From positions 1 through 29,645 of IMG/VR virus record IMGVR_UViG_3300010885_080910: a DNA stretch of 29,645 bases. One strand, 5' to 3'. This DNA is from a virus. The notes under the pieces were generated by a model. That model was not told where the DNA came from, did no database searches, and saw only the letters and a program-made list of their open reading frames with translations. Within the stretch, counting starts at the first letter, position 1; every line of letters begins with the position of its first letter. Positions 1 to 6,793 of this stretch are shown here, piece by piece. The position numbers and the translations under genes are program-made.

Positions 1-326
1 GGCTCTGTCTTACCAGGCCCAGGAGAAGTTAAGTCGGGGACGTATGGATTGGCTGGGTCGCCGGCTTTTCCCCACTTTACATCTAATGTATTTGGAGAAT
101 CACCGTATTGAAGAGACACACCTTTGCCAAAAATATCGGGATCTCCCTTGCCATCAAGAACGCTCTTGGCCGTGGCGACAGCGGCTTCCGCAGCTTTATC
201 ATTGCTATCATTGTCCCCGTATAGAGCGCTCAATCCGCCCTTAAAAAGCCTAGTTAATAAAGAAACTTTGTTGTCGGTCTTAATTGGCACGTATGTCGTA
301 TATCTTCCGCTACCTGGCTTTCCCAT
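1..326 (-). CDS. Partial hypothetical phage protein, cut by left window edge
   Basis: An open frame starts at an ATG (complement of 324-326) and runs without a stop to base 1, giving 108 residues before it is cut. It begins MGKPGSGRYTTYVPIKTD and continues with a short Ala-rich helix-like stretch (about residues 42-58), then a Gly/Asp/Pro-rich part ending at GPGKTEP. A purine-rich stretch (GAAAGGG) lies about 8 bases upstream and could be the ribosome binding site. It follows the small head genes by 40 bases on the same strand, so it is probably part of the capsid module. I do not recognise the family. The low-complexity Gly/Pro composition suggests a structural or linker-like protein rather than an enzyme, but that is inference. 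The C-terminus lies outside the window. Confidence 0.75.
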   Translation of the reverse strand, partial: MGKPGSGRYTTYVPIKTDNKVSLLTRLFKGGLSALYGDNDSNDKAAEAAVATAKSVLDGKGDPDIFGKGVSLQYGDSPNTLDVKWGKAGDPANPYVPDLTSPGPGKTE

Positions 327-366
327 AATGACTACCCTTTCAAATGTTGCTATACTAACTAAAATT

Positions 367-612
367 TCAGATATTGCGAGCTACTCTGCGGCGAGTTTCG
401 ACGACTTTACCTAGACGGCGACGAAGGCGGGTCTCCTCAATCTTGAGGGCCTTGATGTAATTGATTTTCTTCTCAAGAGCCTTGTCTGAACCGTGCTCGT
501 CGGCGTCGATTTCCTCGGCGTCCTTGGCACGGTCCTCGACGGACTCGCCCGAACCAAACTTGGAAACCTCTTCTTCGATTATCTTCTTGAGTAACGAGCT
601 CGTCAATTTCAT
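367..612 (-). CDS. Small charged protein, candidate head-core/scaffold component
   Basis: 81 residues starting at ATG 612. I prefer this start to the TTG 18 bases upstream because AGGAGA sits 6 bases before it. The N-terminus MKLTSSLLKKIIEEEVSKF is an amphipathic helix resembling those of the proteins at 673-1104 and 6451-6753. The middle is strongly acidic (about residues 22-42, many D/E). The C-terminal half is lysine/arginine-rich and probably helical or coiled (KALKIEETRLRRRLG). Small, highly charged helical proteins next to the prohead protease recall T4 gp67/gp68 core proteins, but I see no sequence that proves this. No clear LxE|A/G protease site was found near its N-terminus. Function: unknown; internal head protein is the best inference. 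Confidence 0.75.
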   Translation of the reverse strand: MKLTSSLLKKIIEEEVSKFGSGESVEDRAKDAEEIDADEHGSDKALEKKINYIKALKIEETRLRRRLGKVVETRRRVARNI

Positions 613-672
613 GTGAATTCTCCTGATCAACTAGGCTAAATATATCCCTAAAAATAAATTGAAAATAAAAAG

Positions 673-1104
673 TTACTTCTTGTTCGCTCCCATGAACGCC
701 AAGTCGGCCCACTTCGAAGCTGCTTCTTCACCAAAAAGTTGTTCTGGCGCGTAAGACGCCACAAGATTTTCAGCGCGGCCGGTCGGAGCGGCGTGTAGTT
801 TTGTTCTGTCGTTTTCTAGCATGGCAGGTAACGTAGTCGCAGCGGTGTCGGCCAAGATGTCGGCCAAGACGCTGTTTCCGCCGGATTCGCTCCTTATCGC
901 TTCCTTTAAGTTAGACGCCTGAACGGAACGGGAAACTGATCTCTGCGGAGCAAACGACATGTGAGATGTCGGATGAACCCGAGAAGGCTGTCGTCTGTTG
1001 GCTTCTTGTAAGGCATTTTCGGTCGAAGGCCCCATACCTTCCGACAAAATTTCCACAAGACATTCCTTGACTATGGACTTCAATTGTTGCTTGGATATTC
1101 CCAT
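673..1104 (-). CDS. Small head-region protein with N-terminal propeptide-like helix
   Basis: 143 residues from ATG 1104; a TTG at 1110 is an alternative (145 residues) with better spacing (6 bases) to the GGAAGG upstream, so the start is not settled. The TTG start would overlap the TGA of the upstream gene; the ATG lies 2 bases past that stop. The first 22 residues form an amphipathic helix (QQLKSIVKECLVEILSE) ending in L-S-E followed by Gly, which matches the (I/L)-x-E site cleaved by T4 gp21. The middle is Ser/Arg-rich and probably disordered. The C-terminus has a conserved-looking helix with EEAASKWADLAF. It lies two genes after the prohead protease. I do not recognise a named family; a cleaved internal head or scaffold protein is inferred from motif and position. 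Confidence 0.75.
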   Translation of the reverse strand: MGISKQQLKSIVKECLVEILSEGMGPSTENALQEANRRQPSRVHPTSHMSFAPQRSVSRSVQASNLKEAIRSESGGNSVLADILADTAATTLPAMLENDRTKLHAAPTGRAENLVASYAPEQLFGEEAASKWADLAFMGANKK

Positions 1105-1106
1105 GC

Positions 1107-1517
1107 TCAACCCACGCCTTCCCAGTAAGTAGCTCCACCAAGGGAACCAGTCAAAATAGGCATCATCATCGCGTCGATGGTCGTAAGATTGGCACAGACG
1201 CTTGTTGAAATATCGCTACCACCGTCTCTCAAAAGATAGAGCTCTTTAACTCTGACATTCAAGGTAATGTTGCTACCACCGTTGACAAGGATATAATAAG
1301 CATTGCCGACGCCATTAACGCCATTTTCAGTAAATCCAACTCGCAATCGCTGTGCGGCGGTCGTGTTGTTGTTGATGATCACTATGTCCTTTGTCACCTT
1401 GGGAAAAGAATATTTGACAACAGAGTTTGACACTGTGCCGGACAAGACCCAGGGCAGACCAGAAGCTGTGAATTCTGCGGCGTTATTGAAACCTGGTTTT
1501 ACGTTGTTCAAAGCCAT
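1107..1517 (-). CDS. Beta-rich small protein, possible virion/head decoration component
   Basis: 136 residues starting at ATG 1517, one base after the protease stop, with a strong ribosome binding site (GGAGGT, 7 bases upstream). The sequence alternates hydrophobic and polar residues as in an all-beta fold (KYSFPKVTKDIVIINNN, then YYILVNGGSNITLNVRVKELYLL), is rich in Asn, Gly and Thr, and has no signal peptide, transmembrane segment or catalytic motif. Its place between the prohead protease and the small core-like proteins suggests a virion surface or decoration role, but no named family is recognised. The C-terminus is Gly-rich (TGSLGGATYWEGVG). Confidence 0.75.
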   Translation of the reverse strand: MALNNVKPGFNNAAEFTASGLPWVLSGTVSNSVVKYSFPKVTKDIVIINNNTTAAQRLRVGFTENGVNGVGNAYYILVNGGSNITLNVRVKELYLLRDGGSDISTSVCANLTTIDAMMMPILTGSLGGATYWEGVG

Positions 1518-1518
1518 G

Positions 1519-2130
1519 TCACTTACCTCCGAACGAGATGATGTCGTTCAATACTCTGTCTATTCTATCCGACTTGTTGAATACCCTCCGAAGTTCGGAA
1601 GACTCTATCCTCTTGCCTTCGGGCAACATAAAGGCGCCTGGTGTCGAAGGCTCGGAGACATAATCCCAACATATCAGCTGAAAGTCGTCCTGCACCACAA
1701 AATAGTCACCTTGTTTCTTGGTCGAACCAACGCCACGCGAAGAGATTCCAAGCTTCACTCCTGATTCAACGAGAGATTGGAGAATCTTACCCGACGGTGT
1801 ATCTAGAATTTCTACAGTACCGTATACCGTGCCTCCCTCTAGATAGGCCTCACGGATCAAGTGAGAAACATTCTTTAAATTGACGACAGAAGAATCCGGG
1901 TGGTCCAGCTCTCCTAAAGCCCTGTTTTCTACAATAAACTTTTGATAGTTACGTATCTCGCGCTGAAGGACCTCTATCGGGTAGATTCTACCGTTCTGGT
2001 TTAGGGTATCGGCCTTTTGAAGGATACCCTTCATCATCACCTTGCCACCGTTCTTCTCCTTGGATTCCCGTATCATGTCGGGAGTATAGTCGAAGACCTC
2101 GTATGAATTTAAAAGTCGTAGGTCTTTCAT
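1519..2130 (-). CDS. 21: Prohead core protease, T4 gp21-like serine protease
   Basis: 203 residues, close to T4 gp21 (about 212). It cleaves scaffold, core and capsid precursors inside the prohead before DNA packaging. Visible motifs: NGRIYP (residues 46-51), the catalytic-His block ELDHP (His77) and the serine block GISSRG (Ser130/Ser131), in the order and spacing of the phage prohead protease family, whose fold is related to herpesvirus assemblins. The C-terminal part after about residue 165 is charged and may be autocleaved, as in T4. It starts with ATG at 2130 inside the ATGA overlap with the gene before it, with GGAG 9 bases upstream, so translation is probably coupled. Order portal - unknown - protease matches the T4 20-21 region. 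Confidence 0.93.
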   Translation of the reverse strand: MKDLRLLNSYEVFDYTPDMIRESKEKNGGKVMMKGILQKADTLNQNGRIYPIEVLQREIRNYQKFIVENRALGELDHPDSSVVNLKNVSHLIREAYLEGGTVYGTVEILDTPSGKILQSLVESGVKLGISSRGVGSTKKQGDYFVVQDDFQLICWDYVSEPSTPGAFMLPEGKRIESSELRRVFNKSDRIDRVLNDIISFGGK

Positions 2131-2996
2131 TGATTTTCTCCTTCGCTCGAAATGAGCTCGTGACGTAACGTAGAATACAACATAAACTTTGATACCGTAG
2201 AATCATCGACGGTCTCCAGCAGCTCGGATACGATCGCCGTCTTTGCTTCGTTCAGCTTCTTGACGAGAAAATTGTTGTCTTGGTTGTTGATCTTGTATTC
2301 TTCGATCGAATTCAAAAGATCGCTTCTCATCTCTTCGAGCTTCCTCTTTATCGTCGTCTGATCGTCATTGGCTGTAGAAAAAGCGTAAGCCTTGATGAGC
2401 TCCCGTTGCTCATCGCTAAGGACGTTGGAATACTTTTCGTTAAGCTTCTTCATCATCACCCGCATGAGAAGACGCGCGGTGCCAGGAGACTCGTCTATCA
2501 AGCCACTTTCGACGGTCTTCTTTTCCGATAGCAACCATGACCGAAGATGGTCTTCATACTTTGCAAGAGACGACAAATCGGCGGTTCCGACAGGCTTTCT
2601 CCACTCATTCAGCAACGTCTGTATGGTCGCGTACATCCTGTACTCGGCTATCGGCTGTTCGTAGAAGTTATCATCACGAAGGGAGTAGTTGATGCTACGT
2701 ATCAACAAAGACTTTTCTCTATCGAGAGCATTCATGTCTGCGGTCCGTGCCGCCATCCGTGCCTCACCAATGATAGAAGAAGAAACTCCGTCAGAACTAA
2801 CGGTGGTCTTAACCAAAGAATTAAACAACCTAAACTCCTTATAGAGCTGGGTGCCTGGTTTGTAGTACCTCCGCAAAATCTTAAGGGCTGTCGAAGACGT
2901 CTTCTTGTCTCCTTCGACGAGCGCACTAGAGATCTTGCGGATCAAAAACTCGTATAGCAAAGCGGTGTTACGCTTCTTGTTGTGTGATTTGGACAT
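2127..2996 (-). CDS. Conserved-looking helical protein between portal and prohead protease
   Basis: 289 residues from ATG 2996, chosen because AAAGG lies 8 bases upstream; a TTG at 3011 would add five residues and overlap the portal stop. The protein is almost wholly alpha-helical and charged, with a basic N-terminus (MSKSHNKKRN), then helices around ALLYEFLIRKISSALVEGD and a long Lys/Glu-rich region (about residues 175-260) with coiled-coil-like spacing. No enzyme motif is visible. L-V-E followed by Gly at residues 26-29 is a possible site for the neighbouring gp21-like protease. Location directly between portal and protease argues for a head-assembly role (core, scaffold or portal-associated protein). 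I do not recognise a named family. Confidence 0.8.
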   Translation of the reverse strand: MSKSHNKKRNTALLYEFLIRKISSALVEGDKKTSSTALKILRRYYKPGTQLYKEFRLFNSLVKTTVSSDGVSSSIIGEARMAARTADMNALDREKSLLIRSINYSLRDDNFYEQPIAEYRMYATIQTLLNEWRKPVGTADLSSLAKYEDHLRSWLLSEKKTVESGLIDESPGTARLLMRVMMKKLNEKYSNVLSDEQRELIKAYAFSTANDDQTTIKRKLEEMRSDLLNSIEEYKINNQDNNFLVKKLNEAKTAIVSELLETVDDSTVSKFMLYSTLRHELISSEGENQ

Positions 2997-3007
2997 CTGC
3001 GAACCTT

Positions 3008-6000
3008 TCAATCTTCGTCTGTGATAAATAAGCCTTCAATTTCATTATTGATATTTTTTTCTTCGACCAAAAGTCCGTCAGGCTGCTGGGGGCGAGGTCC
3101 TAACTTCAATGTCATGCGTCTCAAGGCCGAAGATACGTCTGACGGAAGGCTAGTCTTGAATCTCGGTGATGGTGATTCTTTGAATGGATCTCCTCTCATC
3201 TCTCGATTAGAAGCCTTGATGTCATAAGGGTCTTTTGTGTCCTTGTGAGACGTCATCTTCACAAAATCAGGTTGATGGAGATTGTGTTTCTTGCGACGAG
3301 AACTGTCATATATGGCTTTCTTTAGCTGAGATTGAGCTTTGACAGGGACCTTGTCCTTTTCGTAAAGCGGCATGTCTATATCAGGTTCGTCAGAAGACGT
3401 CAGAAGCTCGACGTCAGGTTCCTTTTCACCTGCGTCATCGCCGGCGAATAAATCTTCTCCTCCGCCTTCTTCCTCACCACCGGCGGCCTCTTCTTCTCCT
3501 CCGCCTTCTTCTCCTCCGCCTTCTTCCTCTCCGCCTTCTTCCTCTCCGCCACCAAAGAGATCACCGCCGCCTTCTTCTCCACCGCCTTCTTCTCCGCCTT
3601 CGCCTTCTTCTGGTTTAGCGTTCTCTATGGTGGTATCGACTATTTTTTCCTTGTAACGCTGGTCGTCGAGGGCTTCGCATTGTTCGTCAGTCAGACCCCA
3701 TATGGTCTTCCTAACAAATTCTTTGCTTCCCATACCTTCTGGCAAAGAACCACCAATTTCAAACTTAGAGCGCCAGAGTTCCAACTTCTGCTGCTGGGCC
3801 ACCGTCGATGGATTAGAGAGGTGCAGGGTAAAGTTCTGGAGATCTTCTCCATCAAACCCATTAGAATACAGATGGATTATTGCAAGTTTATTTAACTCAG
3901 CCAGAAGGACCTTCTGGATAACGTTGATAGTCCTAGAAAAACGGATGTCCTCTTGAGCCAACGTCGCCTTGGACGACAGCATCTCATCGTAACCCAAATA
4001 AGCCCGTGGAATCTTCAAAGCCGCAAACAACTTCTTTTGGATATAGGCGACGTCCTCGACAGCTGCCGCGTTCTGACCGCCCGCCAGGGTATCGATCTTT
4101 GTGCCGGAATCTCCGCCGCGGACAGGAATAAAATAATCGTCCTCTATGCTCAAAGGAGCGTATCGAAGATCCAGACGACCGGTCTGTCGATCGACAACTT
4201 GGTTGGTCCGAAGATTCTTTCTCTGTTCCTCAACATACATGGGAACATTCTCAGGAGGTATATTAGCAACATCGATATAGAAGACACGACGTTCTGGGGC
4301 ACGGACGACCCTGTATACTAACATGGCATCTTCGATTAGTATTAATTGACGCCAGATGCGCCGAGCCGCCTCGATGACCGAAGAGCCGTAGGGCAAGAAC
4401 ATGTCATTTCCAAGCAGACGGAAGTGAGTGACTTCCCAATTCTCTAAAGTCCTGTTGCCTAATGTAACCCAACGATAGCGAACGGCAAAGGGATCGTTGG
4501 GATCATAATTCTCTTCTCTTTCTATTTCATTGACAGGAATAGGAAAAGCGTTGATGACTCCATACTCGGGTGAAACATCGTTGTAGAGGAAAAAATCACC
4601 GTACTTGACAAGGTTACGAGCCCATGATCGGAGGTTAAATTCTACATTTAGAGTATTATAAAAAAGGTCTTCGAGAATCTCTTTGACCTTTTCATTGTCA
4701 GAATAGATGTGTAATACTCTACCTTTTTCGTCCTGCGCACAGGTTTCATCGGCATATATGTCAAGAGCCGCGGCTAGCTCCGGTGTGTTGTGAGATATTA
4801 CCGAATCGGTCGCAAAATTCTTATATCCATCGACGGTTAAGTCGTAGAGCGGAATAACTCCCATGTATTCTATGGATTCCACTTTACAATTTTGATAAGC
4901 CGAAGCAAATTCGCTGTACCTCTTGTGACCTTGTTGCGCCAATCGAGAAATGATGGTGTTCTTGTTAACACCTAAAGAAGAAGCCAATCGGGGGAGAGTT
5001 TGGCCTGGTAGATAGGCGTCACATATTTGCTGAAATGTTATTTCGTGATTATTCTTTTCCTTGGGTCTTCCACCACGGCGGAGCAAGTTTGAAAAGCCAG
5101 TGCTTCCTTGATCGTTGTATCCCAAAGAAGACCTCAGCTGCGTCCAGGTCATTCTTTCTCTTTTTGCTAAAAATTTATCCAGCACATTGGTGGTACAACC
5201 TAATTTAATGGCCAAAGATCGCTTTGTGTCCTCGGGAAGAACTACAGAACGTATCATATCTAACGTCAAGTCTCTTGTCAACAATCCAGGACGACCATCG
5301 ATCAGAGAATCTTTTTGTCCATCGCGATAAGCTTCGACAAATTGCTCAAAATTGGCAAATCCATGTGCTGTCAGCCGAGAATATATCAAATTCCAGGTCA
5401 CATCTAAGGTCGACGCAATCGCAGGCATGCTAAAACCGACGCGCTCGGCCGCTTCCAGTATCCTAGAAAATGTAACGTCGGTGCGGGCGGTTGGGGCATT
5501 GTCACGCATCCATGCGGAATGACGTTTTTTAAAGTCTTCTATCCATTCCCCATTTTCAGGCGACCATTTTACATTATTATTTAAGGCTGTGTGATAAGAA
5601 TCGTGATCCGACTTCGACATAATTTTTAGATTTTCTGGTCGATTGTCGGTCTTCACAAAATTAATGTGATGAACCACTTCATCTTCTGCCAAATTTCTAC
5701 CCACAACCCACTCGGCAACCATCTGGTGCTCTTTGGTCCATCCACGGAACCTATCGTCCATCGTATAAATCCAAGAATATCCCCCGGTGCCTTCCTTGGC
5801 CCCTTCAAAAAGATCCTTGCGATAGAAGGGCATCATGGAATCCCCAGGCTGTAAATCCTCAACCTTCCTGTAGGTGCCATCTCGCAACATCAAACGATGC
5901 TCTGGGCTGGCAATTATTTCCTTGCCGTTATCAAATTTGACTTTCCACGCATGGTCAACGCAAGTCTGACGAGCTTGCTTGCCCAATGCTGGCACTATTT

Positions 6001-6376
6001 TTTTCTGTACATGGTCGTAAGAATAAACGACGAAGGTCTTATTCGGATCTTTTTCGCACTCTTCCGTCAACTCACCGATAGTTTTGAATCCATCAGGCGT
6101 AGCAATTTTTGTAGAAATTGCCAGTGAATATTCCATTTCTTGAAAATCTTGGTACCTCATCAGGCGCTCTGAGAGGTTATAAGCGTTGGCCGTAATGGTC
6201 GCGTAAGTTGGAGCCAAAGACTTTTGAAATAGTAACGCTCCAGAAGACTTGGACTTGTCGGCCATCGCTATCGTCGTGTCAAGGGTCCTTATCTTACGCT
6301 TGACGACAGGACCGCTCTTGAACAGTTTGGACAGTCTCTGAAATAAAGAATTTGGTTTTTGGTCTTTGCTTGCCAT
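3008..6376 (-). CDS. 20: Portal protein, T4 gp20-like, interrupted by an intein
   Basis: 1122 residues from ATG 6376 (a TTG at 6394 would add six). Removing the intein (nt 4787-6127) leaves a portal of about 675 residues. The portal ring sits at one capsid vertex, nucleates the prohead and is the DNA channel. Support: extein residues QEMEY join TPELAAALDIYADE, the conserved N-terminal block of T4-type portals; downstream there is DFFLYNDVSPEYG, EVTHFRLLGNDMFLPYGSS, the helical stem region RVFYIDVANIPP, and GYDEMLSSKATLAQEDIRF typical of gp20 homologues. It is longer than T4 gp20 (524) because of a Glu/Gly-rich segment (nt about 3433-3615) and a basic tail. It lies downstream of the terminase and upstream of the protease, as expected. 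Confidence 0.93.
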   Translation of the reverse strand: MASKDQKPNSLFQRLSKLFKSGPVVKRKIRTLDTTIAMADKSKSSGALLFQKSLAPTYATITANAYNLSERLMRYQDFQEMEYSLAISTKIATPDGFKTIGELTEECEKDPNKTFVVYSYDHVQKKIVPALGKQARQTCVDHAWKVKFDNGKEIIASPEHRLMLRDGTYRKVEDLQPGDSMMPFYRKDLFEGAKEGTGGYSWIYTMDDRFRGWTKEHQMVAEWVVGRNLAEDEVVHHINFVKTDNRPENLKIMSKSDHDSYHTALNNNVKWSPENGEWIEDFKKRHSAWMRDNAPTARTDVTFSRILEAAERVGFSMPAIASTLDVTWNLIYSRLTAHGFANFEQFVEAYRDGQKDSLIDGRPGLLTRDLTLDMIRSVVLPEDTKRSLAIKLGCTTNVLDKFLAKRERMTWTQLRSSLGYNDQGSTGFSNLLRRGGRPKEKNNHEITFQQICDAYLPGQTLPRLASSLGVNKNTIISRLAQQGHKRYSEFASAYQNCKVESIEYMGVIPLYDLTVDGYKNFATDSVISHNTPELAAALDIYADETCAQDEKGRVLHIYSDNEKVKEILEDLFYNTLNVEFNLRSWARNLVKYGDFFLYNDVSPEYGVINAFPIPVNEIEREENYDPNDPFAVRYRWVTLGNRTLENWEVTHFRLLGNDMFLPYGSSVIEAARRIWRQLILIEDAMLVYRVVRAPERRVFYIDVANIPPENVPMYVEEQRKNLRTNQVVDRQTGRLDLRYAPLSIEDDYFIPVRGGDSGTKIDTLAGGQNAAAVEDVAYIQKKLFAALKIPRAYLGYDEMLSSKATLAQEDIRFSRTINVIQKVLLAELNKLAIIHLYSNGFDGEDLQNFTLHLSNPSTVAQQQKLELWRSKFEIGGSLPEGMGSKEFVRKTIWGLTDEQCEALDDQRYKEKIVDTTIENAKPEEGEGGEEGGGEEGGGDLFGGGEEEGGEEEGGGEEGGGEEEAAGGEEEGGGEDLFAGDDAGEKEPDVELLTSSDEPDIDMPLYEKDKVPVKAQSQLKKAIYDSSRRKKHNLHQPDFVKMTSHKDTKDPYDIKASNREMRGDPFKESPSPRFKTSLPSDVSSALRRMTLKLGPRPQQPDGLLVEEKNINNEIEGLFITDED
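3433..3615 (-). repeat. Glu/Gly-rich low-complexity repeat in the portal C-terminus
   Basis: About 60 residues made almost only of Glu and Gly in units such as GGEEEGG and GGGEEGGG, twice broken by DLF (GGGDLFGGG and GGEDLFAGDD). On the plus strand it appears as repeated CCGCCTTCTTC blocks. It follows the folded portal core and precedes an acidic then basic tail. It is likely a flexible, strongly acidic extension; its length may vary between relatives through slippage. Confidence 0.85.
4787..6127 (-). other. Intein with HNH homing endonuclease inside the portal gene
   Basis: 447 residues. The N-terminal splice residue is Ser (SLAISTKIATPDGF, block A). Block B is GKEIIASPEHRLML, with Ser in place of the usual Thr but the His kept. 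The C-terminal blocks F and G read LYDLTVDGYKNF and VISHN, followed by Thr+1 of the extein. So splicing would use Ser1, the block B His, the penultimate His and terminal Asn, and Thr+1. Between the splicing halves is an HNH nuclease: VHHINFVKTDNRPENLKIM followed by DHDSYH. After it come three repeats of about 50 residues that look like helix-turn-helix DNA-binding units. The reading frame is open throughout, so the element is probably active or recently so. The insertion point is in a conserved portal block. Confidence 0.93.
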
Positions 6377-6415
6377 ATAGTCTTGCCTGTCCAATCGTGG
6401 ACGCGGCTCTCGCTC

Positions 6416-6432
6416 AGGATTATAGTAATCCT
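6416..6432. repeat. Perfect inverted repeat upstream of the portal gene
   Basis: A 7-base stem with a 3-base loop (AGGATTA / TAG / TAATCCT on the plus strand) lies in the 74-base gap between the 100-residue gene and the portal ATG. On the plus strand it is followed by a T-rich run (TGTTTTATTTT), so it resembles a weak terminator for plus-strand RNA; on the minus (gene) strand the run is A-rich and precedes the hairpin. It may be an operator or an RNA processing or stability hairpin in the portal leader. Function not shown. Confidence 0.5.
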
Positions 6433-6450
6433 TGTTTTATTTTCGTATAA

Positions 6451-6753
6451 TCACATTACTTTGCCAGCGGGCCTGAGGGACACCTTTTTGGCCGTGGGCT
6501 TGGGAGTATCGACATAGTTCATTGGAGAATTGATAACACTCTTGAGAACATTCTCAAGGGCGTCAAGATGAGAAGAAGTCTCTGCTTTGGCCTTGCCTGT
6601 GGCTGATTCCTTAAATGACTCTATGGCCGCGATCAATTTGACGGCAGATGCCATGACTTTGGATGCCGTATCATGGTCGGCGCCTTCGTGGAGGTTGGCT
6701 ATCTCTTCTGAAATAATCTTTCTTAGCGTTGTGATGTTGATCTTATTGGACAT
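6451..6753 (-). CDS. Small helical protein, candidate protease-processed head protein
   Basis: 100 residues, ATG 6753, with GAGGA five bases upstream. The N-terminus (INITTLRKIISEEIANLHE then Gly) shares the helix motif of the small head genes at 367-612 and 673-1104, and its L-H-E|G at residues 21-24 matches the T4 gp21-type cleavage rule. The rest is an Ala/Ser/Lys-rich helix followed by a Pro/Lys-rich basic tail (PKPTAKKVSLRPAGK) that could bind DNA or be flexible. It sits between terminase and portal. No named family recognised. An internal or core protein delivered into the prohead by a removable leader is the inference; the leader bases ATTCACATG are also shared with the gene at 612. 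Confidence 0.75.
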   Translation of the reverse strand: MSNKINITTLRKIISEEIANLHEGADHDTASKVMASAVKLIAAIESFKESATGKAKAETSSHLDALENVLKSVINSPMNYVDTPKPTAKKVSLRPAGKVM

Positions 6754-6793
6754 GTGAATCCTCTATCTAGCTCCTATACATATTATCTACTGT

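Noticed and set aside
636-644. Nine-base word CTAAATATA shared with 8795-8803 in two gene gaps
   Set aside because: Distance to the start codon differs (24 and 14 bases), other gaps lack it, and the word is AT-rich, so a promoter call is not justified.
1303-1764. 153-residue plus-strand frame over the protease and beta-rich gene
   Set aside because: Spans two well-supported minus-strand genes and shows no domain or ribosome binding site.
3372-3656. Plus-strand Ser/Pro-rich frame opposite the portal Glu/Gly repeat
   Set aside because: Pure antisense of GGEEE repeats (gives SSPPP); low complexity and no start context.
6377-6394. TTG start for the portal (six extra residues)
   Set aside because: ATG at 6376 is available and the extra residues have no support; neither has a strong ribosome site, so ATG was kept.
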